Part shown: piece after piece, positions 1 through 11,200 of the stretch
Numbering within the stretch: position 1 is the stretch's first letter
How the letters are laid out: the number at the start of each line of letters is the position of its first letter
From: Candidula unifasciata
Lineage: Eukaryota; Mollusca; Gastropoda; Stylommatophora; Geomitridae
NCBI GenBank assembly: GCA_905116865.2
Contig: CAJHNH020003146.1
Coordinates: forward strand, 346,001 to 410,000
Direction: 5' to 3'
Length of the DNA stretch: 64,000 nt
Position numbers and translations under genes: made by a program
Notes under the pieces: generated by a model
Databases searched by the model: none
Told to the model about the DNA's origin: nothing
The model's input: only the letters and a program-made list of their open reading frames with translations

Positions 1-213
1 TAGCGATTTTTCATCGCTAACATTGCAGTGTGTTGTTTGTCTGCCACCCAATTGATGCATCCAATGTGGCCATCATGTCAGCACCCAACAAGACCTTACG
101 CATCCGTAGATGGACAAAGTATTCGCAGACGTTTATCTTCAGTTATTTATCGCCCATGGAAAGAAAATGTCTTGGCCGATTTTTTGTCACTCGCACCAAA
201 TTCAGTACAATAG
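1..213 (+). pseudogene. Ty3/gypsy-type pol remnant, end of RNase H
   Basis: The phrases RIRRWTKY in one frame and KENVLADFLS in another are the familiar end of the RNase H domain of Ty3/gypsy elements. They lie in different frames, so at least one frameshift breaks it. No integrase follows, and LTR boundaries could not be set. The piece runs off the left edge of the window. Confidence 0.6.
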
Positions 214-610
214 ATTTGATGTTTTGTGTCTTGGTTTGAATTTACATGACATTATTAATATGTTCTGTTGAGCTTAGTCATTACTATATTTTGCATTAAT
301 ATAATAACATATATGTTATATTGAGACGTGAGTGTCTGTGTATTCAAGTGTTCTTGTTTGCTCTCTCGTATTGGTGCTGTTTGCCGCGACATGACACCAG
401 TTTTCCGACCGAGACTACGACAAGTCCTAGTCCTCGGTCGTCCTCAGGGAGGGGGGAAAAGCTGTCGCGTGCGAATGTGCACTAGAACGCACCAGTACTG
501 AGTGAGCAAACAAGACGTCAAAACAATACGTCAGGTTGTGAAGGAATTGTATTCTAGGGGATGTAAGTCGAAGTTTGACCAAGGCGGACGGTTTGGTCCG
601 GCCTTGGTGT
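214..610. other. No gene recognised; possible LTR-retroelement 3' sequence
   Basis: AT-rich sequence then a GC-rich stretch with a G run near 450. It follows the gypsy remnant and may be its tail, but no terminal repeat pair was found. Confidence 0.3.
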
Positions 611-885
611 GGATCCTTGAGGATGCTTTACCCCGGGATGCCACGGAAGGAATGTTAATCAGTTGGATCCTTGAGGATGCTTTACCCCGGGATGCCACTG
701 AAGGTATGATAATCAAGTTGGATCCTTGAGGATGCTTTACCCCGGGATGCCATACTTCGCAGTTGATGTTTATAGTCCGAAGGAGACGGACGTGGGAATC
801 CTTGAGGACGCTTTACCCCGGGATCCCACGGAAGCAAACGTTATATAAAGTTGGATCCTTGAGGACGTTTTACCCCGGGACTCCA
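611..885 (+). repeat. Five-copy interspersed tandem repeat, about 55-75 bp spacing
   Basis: The core ATCCTTGAGGATGCTTTACC followed by CCGGGATGCC starts near 611, 665, 720, 796 and 853. The last two copies have GACG for GATG. Each core holds the self-complementary ATCCTTGAGGAT. Function unknown. Confidence 0.85.
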
Positions 886-1260
886 AGACCTCAGCAGGAA
901 GCTGGTGAGCACTACATTCTCGGCAGCAAGCCGGTATACTTCCATTGCTTAATTCGGACTTGTCCGAGGAGAAAGTAAATCGTCTGGATCTCAAGGTCGG
1001 ACTGCGACCTATCGTGAGGACATATTATTACATGGATGTACGAGCGAGCTTTGGTGAATGAATCTTGATTAGTAAATGCATATTTCTCATTGTGTTGATT
1101 ATCGATATTGTCAATACACAAATGGAACTTTTGAAGAGAGTTCTTGTTCTACTACGTTGGAAGCTTCAGCATTCATCATGTTCTGTTACTCTTGGCCAGT
1201 GGCATGTTAAGTGTTGATGCCACTTGTTAACTTGCGACACCCCTAGTCATTTTACGCTTG
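886..1260. other. No gene recognised
   Basis: Unique-looking sequence on the 3' side of the SGNH ORF. Near 1197-1226 AGTGGCAT and ATGCCACT form a small stem-loop. No reverse transcriptase similarity was noticed. Confidence 0.4.
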
Positions 1261-3099
1261 TCACAATCCATCAAGCATACACAACATTTTGGTACACTCG
1301 TTACAAAGAAGTTTCCCCACGTAACAGTTGGGTACGAGCTGTGTCCTGACTGGATATTTTAAATTCTTGGCCAGGATGCTTGTCCCTAGTGTAGAAGTGT
1401 GGATCTGGTCCTTATATAGGAGCTTCTTCGGGGCGCCAGACTGTGCCGTAAAAAATGGTGTGTGGTTGATAAAAGTTAAATTATTTTGTTTACAAAAGAT
1501 CTCTAGCACCTTATTGTTTCTGTCAGCCAGTCTATGCTGATGGCCAAACATCGGCGTCAGAATAGAAGAGAAAACTTTAGTAGATGAAGGATATGTACGA
1601 CACAATGAATCCAGCAGCACCCGAAGCTGGAAGTCGGTGATGTATATATTGTTCATTGTGTCATTTATCCCTATGTGAACTGTCACTTTCTTGATGTTGA
1701 TGTTTGTGTCCAGTCTCTTTATTTTGTCTGCAAGCCTGTCCACCCCTGCACCAGGCAATGGAACAACAGAAACTAAGTCCTTGTCAGATGTAGACATTAG
1801 ATCACTATACAGACCTTTTAGCAGTGAGTCACCAATAATAAGGTGGGTGGAGTCTGGCCGTATTACTTGTGTAAATTGGTAGCCAGAGCGCCTTGCCCGC
1901 TGCGTCTGCCATTGTTGTCGTTCAGTTTGTACATCTTTATGCACCTCCTCCGATGTGACTTGTAGGCGTGGAGTGGATAATAGTGGTGTTTTAGCCGGTG
2001 GTCTACTGTAGACTGACTGCTCCAGCTGCGCATCAAATCGATTGGTTATCTTCACGTCAATTGGATAAGTGCGCTGTTGAGCTTGTTCAACCTGCTCCTG
2101 TTGATTCGGTGGTTGTTTGGCTTCCTGTTGCTGACTGGAGGAAGTTTGTAATGATTGGAGAACTTCAGTTTGTGTCACCATGTCAACTCCTGGCACAAGC
2201 TGCTTAATTTCAATAATAATTTTTAATGTTTTGTTTTCCTCTCTCAAAAGCTGGATTTCTGCCCTGAGTGTGTCGTAGTCCCTATGTAGCTGACTGGAGA
2301 GAGCATCAATAAGTGTTGTTAAGCTAGTGGCTAACACTTGAGTGCGATGCTGGCAGTCGCATGTGGGATGCCTGTTAGACGGTGTGTCCGCTAGGTCTGT
2401 GAGTGAATTTAAGGGTTCCGTGGGTTCAGAATCTTGACGCTGTTCCATGTCTTGCCAACATTCCAATGGGTACTCGATAGCTAGCAGAACTGGTCGACCT
2501 GTAACTACTGAGCCCATGTTCTGACTAGTATATGTAATGGCCTCTACTATCTGAGGACTGACGGCTGATGTACTGGTTATCGTTAGAAATGTTGGCTGAG
2601 CAGGAGTGATGGTTTGAGTTAAGGTAGGTACGTTGAGATTCTGGGGTGAATTGAGAAACTCCTTGTGTATCAAGGACTGAGCTGTCATCTGAAGCTCAAT
2701 AAACTCCTTCCCCATCCATGTCTCCAAAGCATGTGCATTACCTTGGACCAGCAGTTTATTTTTGGTGTGGTACAAGTGAATCGTGTATGATGGCGACAAT
2801 ATTTTCGCCTCTATGTGCGCACCCTGTCTGTCTTTCCTGTGTTCAATATTATCGGTTTGGTAGCATTTCAGCAGGCAAGATCGAAAGCATTCATATTGAA
2901 TGGTATTATTGAAGCAGATGCTAACACATTTTCCGTCACTTGAATGTTTAATCAGGAGCCCTGGGTCATTCAGACATTTTTTAAGTTTGTCCCGTAAGGC
3001 TTTCTCTTTGTTCAGCGAATAGTTCCTGCTGACCACAGGCCTTAAGCCGATATGCCCCCTTTTTGCTACTTCAACGGTCAAGCTCTCCTCGCCGAACAT
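1261..3099 (-). CDS. Intact single-exon ORF with SGNH/GDSL hydrolase domain, retroelement-type
   Basis: 612 codons with no stop and no intron. The N-terminal third is a basic domain containing TIHLYHTKNKLLVQG, which I cannot assign to a family. Residues about 263-300 form a Leu/Glu/Lys coiled coil (LRAEIQLLREENKTLK), followed by a Gln-rich linker. Residues about 415-580 carry the SGNH hydrolase blocks: GDS near residue 421, G-x-N-D (HIGIND) near 475 and D-x-x-H (DQIHTS) near 563. Hydrolases of this kind occur as the first ORF or gag-like part of some LINE-type retrotransposons, where they are thought to bind or remodel lipid or nucleic acid. No reverse transcriptase follows within the window on this strand. 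It may be an ORF1 copy or an adopted gene. Confidence 0.7.
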   Translation of the reverse strand: MFGEESLTVEVAKRGHIGLRPVVSRNYSLNKEKALRDKLKKCLNDPGLLIKHSSDGKCVSICFNNTIQYECFRSCLLKCYQTDNIEHRKDRQGAHIEAKILSPSYTIHLYHTKNKLLVQGNAHALETWMGKEFIELQMTAQSLIHKEFLNSPQNLNVPTLTQTITPAQPTFLTITSTSAVSPQIVEAITYTSQNMGSVVTGRPVLLAIEYPLECWQDMEQRQDSEPTEPLNSLTDLADTPSNRHPTCDCQHRTQVLATSLTTLIDALSSQLHRDYDTLRAEIQLLREENKTLKIIIEIKQLVPGVDMVTQTEVLQSLQTSSSQQQEAKQPPNQQEQVEQAQQRTYPIDVKITNRFDAQLEQSVYSRPPAKTPLLSTPRLQVTSEEVHKDVQTERQQWQTQRARRSGYQFTQVIRPDSTHLIIGDSLLKGLYSDLMSTSDKDLVSVVPLPGAGVDRLADKIKRLDTNINIKKVTVHIGINDTMNNIYITDFQLRVLLDSLCRTYPSSTKVFSSILTPMFGHQHRLADRNNKVLEIFCKQNNLTFINHTPFFTAQSGAPKKLLYKDQIHTSTLGTSILAKNLKYPVRTQLVPNCYVGKLLCNECTKMLCMLDGL

Positions 3100-3858
3100 A
3101 ACTGCAGGTGTACACCTGTGTCAAGCATTCACTGACGCGCAGCAAACAGTCCCAAGCACATCTGGGTCACAAGACATTTTTCACAACTACCTAGTGATTA
3201 GTTGGATTGATCCATCCGTAGAACCCGATTGGCCCGGAGAATTACATTTGTTTCCATTGTTAAATTATTGTTTAAATCAAGTAGAAATTCCATGAAAATA
3301 CGCACATGAAAATACTTTTAAACAAATTCACTCTCTGTGCAGTAACACAGCGATCACAATAATACGAAAATCCATGTTTTTTACACGCACTGGTTTCATA
3401 AAATAATAAAAAATGAAGAGCTCGCTAAAACACGTATAAGACTACTACAGCATCGAGTAAGCTCTGTGCACGTCGTACATGCACCATAATCGGAGTTATT
3501 CTCAGTCTGGTCACTCTTGTATATCCGCTGAATATATTTTAGTCGCAGTTTTTTCCAATACCGCTGATTGTTCTATCTTCATCTAGCACGCCGACTTCTA
3601 GAATCTCAACATTTGTGCATACAGTGGATTCAATTATTTTTCCTATGATCCAGGTTAACATCTATAACAACCCACAAACTGAAAAACTAAAAAAAAAAAA
3701 AAGCCTACAGTGTAACCGACTTAAATACTGCTATTATCTCAAACATGTAGTATGTTTTCTAACTGACAGGCAGCTGTAACTTACTAACACCTGTATTATC
3801 TTAATGACCGGAAATAAGAACAGATATCTTATCCCCGTTCTGTGAACTGTTTCATGAT

Positions 3859-3860
<2 letters not shown>

Positions 3861-3897
<37 letters not shown>

Positions 3898-3912
3898 GAC
3901 AGACAGAGAGAG
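3861..3912. repeat. (AG)n / (ACAG) microsatellite
   Basis: Run of AG dinucleotides passing into CAGACAGAG. Confidence 0.95.
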
Positions 3913-4177
3913 AGGCAGCCACATGAGTGCAGGAGCTAGCAAGCTTGCCTCAGGGCCAATTTGTCATGTGTTCAAATTCCCTTCAAGAAGGATGAGTTAG
4001 TAAAACCTTGTTTCCTTACATTCTGAGAGACTGAAAAATCAAAAATTTGTGTTTAATAAATGTGTGCTTACCAGCAACTAATGCATACATACTAATACAT
4101 CCTTGCTGGATTCAAAATTTTGTTCATGTTAACTAAGTGCCTGTCTTAAGCAAGTTTGTGTTGACATTTTACTTCTT

Positions 4178-4445
4178 CTTTGCTTTTATGTGGCTGCGTG
4201 GTCTTGAAGCATGATATCCGCCTCGAGTGCTAGAGGTTCCGGGTTCAATCCCTAGTAAGGGCTGGGATTTTTTCACCTGGACTTGGACTTCTAGTAATTC
4301 CCCCCGTTTCTGGGTAGTGAAATCAGACGCCCGTGTGCATTGTTGCGCATATAAAAAAATCCCTTGGTAGTTAGAAATCAAAAAGAGTAGCCTAACCGCG
4401 CTGCCCTGGCAACACTTGGAGTAAAAAAATCTACCCAAAGTATTT
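4178..4445 (+). mobile_element. tRNA-derived SINE
   Basis: A tRNA-like head with box A-like GTGGCTGCGTGGTC and box B GGGTTCAATCC about 55 bp apart, followed by a body of about 190 bp. The tRNA-like part is not an intact tRNA gene. It lies between exon 21 and the SGNH ORF. Confidence 0.7.
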
Positions 4446-4589
4446 CAGGATCCTTGCCGGTGCTACAGAGCCTGTGCACTGTGCTGAGCTTCTTCGAGCT
4501 CAGACTTGAGTTAGAAGAAGAACGGAGCACTTATGGCTTACTACCCGTGTGCCATGATGTTGATCCATTGTTCAAACTTCATACTTAAA

Positions 4590-4850
4590 CCTCAAACTTT
4601 AAACTCCGACGAAATGTTCTGGTTGTTCGTCACTTTCTGGACTCTAATCCAGTTTAAGAACCTGAGTGTTGTGTGCACATCTGCTTTACATATCTGACTC
4701 ATGTGTATGCAGACTGTTAATTCCTTGCCTCTCAGGCAGATGCACTGCTACTTCAAAAGAAGTCAACTATCATAACATGCTTCTAAGTAGGCATGGGTCT
4801 ATTCTTGTCTAACCCACAATGGGACCCTGAAACAGTTCAAGACTGCAGGT
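4590..4850 (-). repeat. Family A SINE-like repeat, reverse orientation
   Basis: Shares the body of family A (GGTTGTTCGTCACTTTCTGG, ACATCTGCTTTACA, then CTCAGGCAGATGCACT) with copies at about 10.4, 26.3, 35.6, 36.9, 39.6, 41.1, 52.5 and 54.4 kb. Better copies carry a tRNA-like head and an (AAG)n tail on the sense strand. Confidence 0.75.
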
Positions 4851-5082
4851 TACACCAGGCTGTTATAATCATTATGGGTGCCTGAAATATAATTTCTGTA
4901 AAGGTTAATAGAGTATTTGAGATTTGCCCTGTTGGTCTACCCTACAGACTGAGATTTTGTAATCTCAGGGTGGTCAAACTTGCAGGCAGGAGCCCAGAAA
5001 GGGAAGGGAAGGGGGGGGGGGGCGGATACAGATATGCTCACTGCCTCAGCGATGTCGTCACAATATCAGGTTAAAGAAAGTT

Positions 5083-5150
5083 AGACACTCACATCCTTTT
5101 TTACAAAATGAATCAAAGACACTCACATCCTTTTTTACAAAATGAATCAA
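5083..5150. repeat. 34-bp perfect tandem duplication over a splice donor
   Basis: Two identical adjacent 34-base units, 5083-5116 and 5117-5150. Each contains the complement of GAT|GTGAGT, so exon 21 has two equal donor sites 34 bases apart. Confidence 0.95.
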
Positions 5151-5261
5151 AGCGCCGAGAGAATCTCTTGACACCAGGAATGATATTCTGTTTGAATTGT
5201 CCACAACACCAAGTGATAGTGGCTTGCTTTGGTCTGTCCATTGTAAGCAGGAATGCCAGAC
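5127..5261 (-). CDS. Exon 21: LG3, first part
   Basis: 45 codons, phase 0 in (TGCAACAG acceptor) and phase 0 out at GAT|GTGAGT. NRISFLVSRDSLGALIHF matches the first strands of an LG domain, ending at the same point and phase as exons 13 and 17. The donor region is duplicated (see the 34-bp repeat). If the donor were read through, a stop follows at 5058-5060. Confidence 0.68.
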
Positions 5262-8200
5262 CTGTTGCAAACAAAAAAAGTAAGATGGATTTCATCAAAT
5301 CAAAATACAATTTGCCTTAAATTTAACTAATGATATCCTGTTATATATAAGAAGGTGGCACACTGTACTTCACCTCAGTCACTAGCAGGCTCCATGCTGG
5401 TTTTATGGATACTTATGGAAGACTCCTGCCACACGTCCTCATTGTGTGCTATGGATCTTCTTCTTCTTCTCTTCCACCTTGTATCTCAGCGAAGTGGCCT
5501 GGGGGGGGGGGGGGGGGGGGGGAAGTAACATTCACTGATAAGCTCTGTCAATAGCACTAATAAGACTGATGTTAATTTCTGTAAGGCTGTTCTTAATGCC
5601 ATCACTCCATTTTTTCCGAGGTCGCTCTATACCTTTTGTAACATTTTAGTGAGGCTCGCTGTGGTAGATAGTACCAGGGTATTCTTGTTAGGTATCCAAA
5701 CCACTTCATTTGTTGTTCTTTGATGACTTGTAAGACTGGCTTTGTTCCTAGCATTCGTCTAATTTCTTGATTTCATACTCTGTCTTTCCTTGAAACTCCT
5801 GCAGCTCTTCTAAGGCATTTCATCTCTGTTCTCACCATTTTATGTTCAGTGGAGGATGTAAGTGTCCACATCTGGCACTGATAGCATAGTGTTGGCCGCA
5901 AAAATAGTACTGAAAAGATTCACTTTAGTACTCCGAAGAGTGTGCTATGGATATTAGCCTATACTGACCTAAACCAAGCTGGGATTCTGGAGTTATTCAC
6001 CGTGACAGTCACAGATATAATTTACTGTGATGTGTGTAGCTAAGTAGTGGATGTTTGAAACTTTTATGTCATAAAGTAGGATCTTTGAATCTGAACCTTA
6101 ACTGTCATATAATAGGACGCTCAATGGATGGACATTTGAACCTAATTAGCCATTCAGTAAGACTTTGTCAACAGACGTTTGAACCAAGTTTGTCAAAAAG
6201 TAGGTCTCTTAGCTGACAGAATCTGAACCATTTTGCCATTTAGGTGAATACTCGGCCAGCAAACTTCACTCATTTTCCAAATGAGTTTTGAATAAAGTTA
6301 TCACCCATGCATTGGGGGTGGGCTGATAAGTGCCAGATACATTCTGGACATTGCATCACTGAGGGGCCAACAACTCCCATATCTTCAGCAAGCTTGGTTT
6401 AGGCTCTCTAGGTGCATGGTAACGGTGTGTGACAGGAGTCTTGCAGTAAAGATCCGTAAAACTAGCACAGAGGCTGCTGGTAAGGTGTGGAGTATCTCCT
6501 TACATAAAGCACAATGGGCATAACTTTCCCTGAAATCACCATGCTATGGATATTTTTTTTGTTAACTCCAATGTATTTTCAATATTTGATTAAGCAGTCC
6601 ATAAGAACAACAGAAGGAATGACAGACTGGTGTCCCATCTCATCAAATCTCAGAACAGGATGTATCCTCTCATCATTGCTATTCATTACTCACATGGATA
6701 AAATCACACAGGAGGCATATGTCGACACTGAAGAAATCAAGGAACTTCTTTTTACAGACGATCTATATCTAATGCACCACCAAGAACATAATTTACAACA
6801 CCCCATTGACTCCTTTCACCAAACCTGTACAAAATATGATATGAGAATAAACACCGCAAGATATTGGGAATAAGCAGGAAGCATAATGACATGAACGTTC
6901 ATATTAATGGTACTAGTAGCAAACAAGTATGAGAATTCAAATATCTAGGAAGCATATTTACAGAGGATTGCAGACTGGGTAGAGAGATAGAAGCCAGAAT
7001 ACAGAAGGCAAATACTGTCACCTACCAGTTAGCTCTACTACTTACACATCCAAATGTCTTCAGTCCAGCATAACAGCAAATGATTAATAGCATCTTCAAC
7101 CCTTCTTTATACTATCAGTGCCAAACATGGACAATGAATAGGTCACTAGAACAGAAAATAACTACAGGTGAAATGTGATGTCTCCATAGGGTCACTAACA
7201 ACACAAGAAGAGACAGGGTTACGAATACCAGCATAAGAGAGAATAAGACCATGTCTAGATTATATTGACAGACAAAGAATAAAAGGGTTTGGCCATCTAG
7301 AGAGAATGCAGTTAGATAAGAGTGCATATAAGACTTTTTTTTTTTTTTACGGAAGAACACCTGGGAGGAAGGTGAGAGGAAGACCAAGAAAGATATGGAT
7401 AAATGGTGTAGCTGAAACCTGCAAAAAAACGAACAAATCAATCATTCAAGCCACATGAGAAGCACAAGACAAACACAGAAAACCACAACACTGGGCTACA
7501 ACCTGGTATCATTAACATGACAAATAAAGAAGTCCATAATTACATATCACAATGATAAAAAAAAATTGTATGAAAAAAATGTGTGTGAACATATTGGGTA
7601 TCATATCTAGTTTTGTATGTATGTGACAGCTTTCAGATGTACAAATTCTAGTCTTTTAAACTGTGTACTAATTGCAAATGCACTTGAAATGAAGAATAGA
7701 GATCACATGGTCTAAATTTAGTAAATATTTATTAGATGTCTTATCAAAGACAGAGGTTCCGGAAAGACGTGAAATAAAAACAGTTACTGAAAGAAATAAA
7801 AAGAGACAATTTAAGTTTCTTGGCCACATTAAAAGACATAATACTCTTATAAAATAAACTAAGCTTGCTGTTAATGTCTGGGCAATCAAGTAAGTATAGC
7901 TTTGCAAGCTTTATCTTCGGTGCAGCTGATTGTTATGTACAGAGCTTCATTCTAAATCTTTTCGAGCCTTTCTATTTGTGTCTTTCTAAGTGTGAGGGTC
8001 ACCACTGCATATTTCATAACAGAGAGAAGGACAGAGAGAAGGATTAATCCTTGACAGAGTAAGAATATATGGCAGACATGACTGGCAAATCCATCAAGCT
8101 AGCCCTTTCTAACTTGGATAATCACAGTGTCCTCATGTGACTTAAAGGATAAACTTACATCTGAGTAACTGCAACTTCCATGAAAAACATTGTGAATATC

Positions 8201-11200
8201 AACAGCATCAGGAAGCATCAGTCTGTTGTCATTAACGAACACATCACCAACATAGCCAATCAACGGTCTGAAAAACAAAATAATAAGAACACATAAGGCA
8301 CAATTAGTATATTGTGTTTACCCTATTATTTTTAGACAAAAATCGGCGATGCAATCAATATCAAACTGGCCGTGCCAAGAAGGCTAAACCAGAACACAAA
8401 TGCCTGCAGAAGTTGGAGGTGTCGGCCGAAAGTCGCAAGTATCCCAGGCATGTCCTAAACGGGCACAACTTATTTACTTCTTTGGATAAACACAGAAGAA
8501 GAAGCTGGCCCAAAATTTCCTGATTCTTTAATTGACATGAAGTCTTTGGATAGTGCCCAGTATGCTTATTTAACAGCTTTGGTACTGGCTGCAACTGCAC
8601 AGTGTGTAGACTTGGTAAGCATGATTATATTTACCCAAAATAATGTTTTTTGGGTGAAATGAATAGATTTTAAAAACAAATTGTGGATTCGCCTAACGTC
8701 ATTTAATTAAATTATATGTCACATGCTCTTTGTGGCAAAGTGACCGAAACAATTTGTCAATGATCAAAAGAAAGAAAATATATTTATTATTTGCTGTTTG
8801 TGAAGTGATTACTTCTCTTTATGTGGAAATAAAGCTTTCCCCCAATTTAGACATTCAGTGTCTGAATAAAAAAGGTTTAAAATGTTTTTTACTAGCTGTA
8901 CTCAACCAGACGTTGCCGTGGCTCAGTCTGGCTAAATCAGAAATAAATAAAATAGAAAGCGCATGTTTCTAACATTGTTTATTTCACAATCATTGTCTGT
9001 GCAGACACAGGGATAGTCTGGTTTGCCAACTCTAGAACATGCAATACATAACTGTGTCTTTATATTAGTGTTCATTTAAACTGAATTATTAAGAGTAAAC
9101 AAAAAATTTTTTAAAGTAGTTATTTGTTTATCACATGCTAAAGCTTTTTTTTTTTAAACAGCTGAAAGCAAAGCTTACTACTGTACTTCTAAATAACCAA
9201 CAAATTTGCACCTAAAAAAAAAAAAATAAGAATAGCTGAGGTAGAATTATTACAATTTAAACAATTAAAAAAATGGAAACTTTAAAAGGATTTGAAATTC
9301 ATCTTCTGAAGATGTTTTTGTTTTTTAAATTGACCTTGCAACTATGTCCACCCAGACTAAAATGGGTAGCAGGAATTGTAATGAGAAGTAAATGTGGCCA
9401 GTGTAATTGTTACCACATCACTCATCGAGTATCAATACTACTACCACCACCACCACCACTGGTGGTGCAGATGACTGCTGAGAAACAACCGGACCGGCTG
9501 CTTCGAGATACCATCTTACTGATTTTGTGTATCTGTGTAGTATCGTTTGATTTGTGTGTGCTGATGAAGGCTCAATAACGGCAATGTTCACGTTTTGTTT
9601 GTATTTGATATATCGTTCGGTTTTATATCAACTTACTTGTAAGGTTCAGTGACAAACTGCTTGGAATGAAGTATATGTGCCCCAATAAGAACTCCCTCAA
9701 GCACATCTGTGATAATCTTCGGAGCTGTTCTTTCAACAGAAAATGCTTCTCTGTTGCCATCAAGCTCAGGGTATGTTTTGCTGCTTTTGTACATAACCTA
9801 CAGTTAATAAGATATAACATGCTGATTCAAGACGCAACACAATTTACCTAATTTATGTTTGCTAGTAAGGTCATAATATTTTTGTTTTAAACAAGTGAAC
9901 ATAAATGGTATACTGGTTTCCCATTGACAGAAAGAAAGAATAAATCCACTATTCCCCCTTCCCCCGCCCACCTTTCCCAATGAGTATGCAGTAAAAGGCA
10001 ACTAATTATGAGTTTGACAAAATCAGATGTGTTGGGCTGAAAGATGAAAATATCCCAGTTTAGCTGTAAACCACAACACAACGTCCTAACTACCCTTTTT
10101 ATGGTGAATACAGAAAAAAAAGAAGATAAAGTGTTCTGGTTATGCCATTATACAGTAGTATTTGATATATGTGAAACATAGTCTGCTTAGGATATACATA
10201 ATTTTCACAATCATCCACAGGTAGCCAGTTAAAGGAAACAGCGCTCTTTATACAACCCACCAGAAAAATTCTTGATATTTCACCAGTCACCCCCATCTCA
10301 GTATTTTAATTTCAGTGATGTCTTTAATAATCTGTGCGTGTCTACCACCAAGTCAGTCTTCTTCTTCTTCTTCTTCTTCATCTTCTTTGTGTTTCCTGGT
10401 TTTAAACTCCAGCAGAAAGTTCTGGTTGTTTGTCTTCTTCTGGAGTTTAATCTTGTTCCAGTACTTGAGATTTGCATGCACATCTGTTTTACAGATCTGG
10501 CTTATTTGTATGCAGACTTTTGGTTCCTCACCTCTTTCTGCACTTAAACTTTGAAGAAAACATTCCTAATTGGTCCATATGTTTGTTAAGATGGCAGCAG
10601 GTCTATTCTTTTTCCTCAAAATGAATTCCAAGACACCACATGGGGACAAAGTCAATCAATCTCTGCTTGATTCTTTATCATCTGCAGGTAGATTAAGTCT
10701 ATAGATATATCATTTAATGTGTGATGTAGTTAACTCTTTGTGGACGTATCGCCACTTTAATGGCTTCTGAATCCATTATGTTTGGTTGAATCTCTACTTA
10801 AGTGGCTCCTTGCATAGATTCTCTAATATAGTTTCATTTACTAGGAAAATGAATTTGTATCAACATGTTTTGAAAAACTAGAATTAGCTAAAGGAAGTAC
10901 TATTCTTTCCCAAGCATGGTCAGATTTGTTTTTAATTAAATCAATGTGATACTATTTTTATGTGAATTTCCAGACCAAATGATAAGTTCAGATCTAAAAC
11001 TGTCCATACTGACTAATAATCTCTTCCGCCTTTATGTTCTAGCACATTTCCTGGTACACATATTAGGCTGGATAGACTAAGAAGCCTAGGTCAGTTTCAT
11101 AAATTTTACACTTTTATGAATATCTGGACATTTTATTAATATTTTTTGTTACTGGACAAACCAGCATGACAGCCATTAAGCTAATGACCCCAGTATTTTT

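Noticed and set aside
4169..4438. 89-codon minus-strand frame
   Set aside because: Lies across a tRNA-derived SINE and is its antisense.
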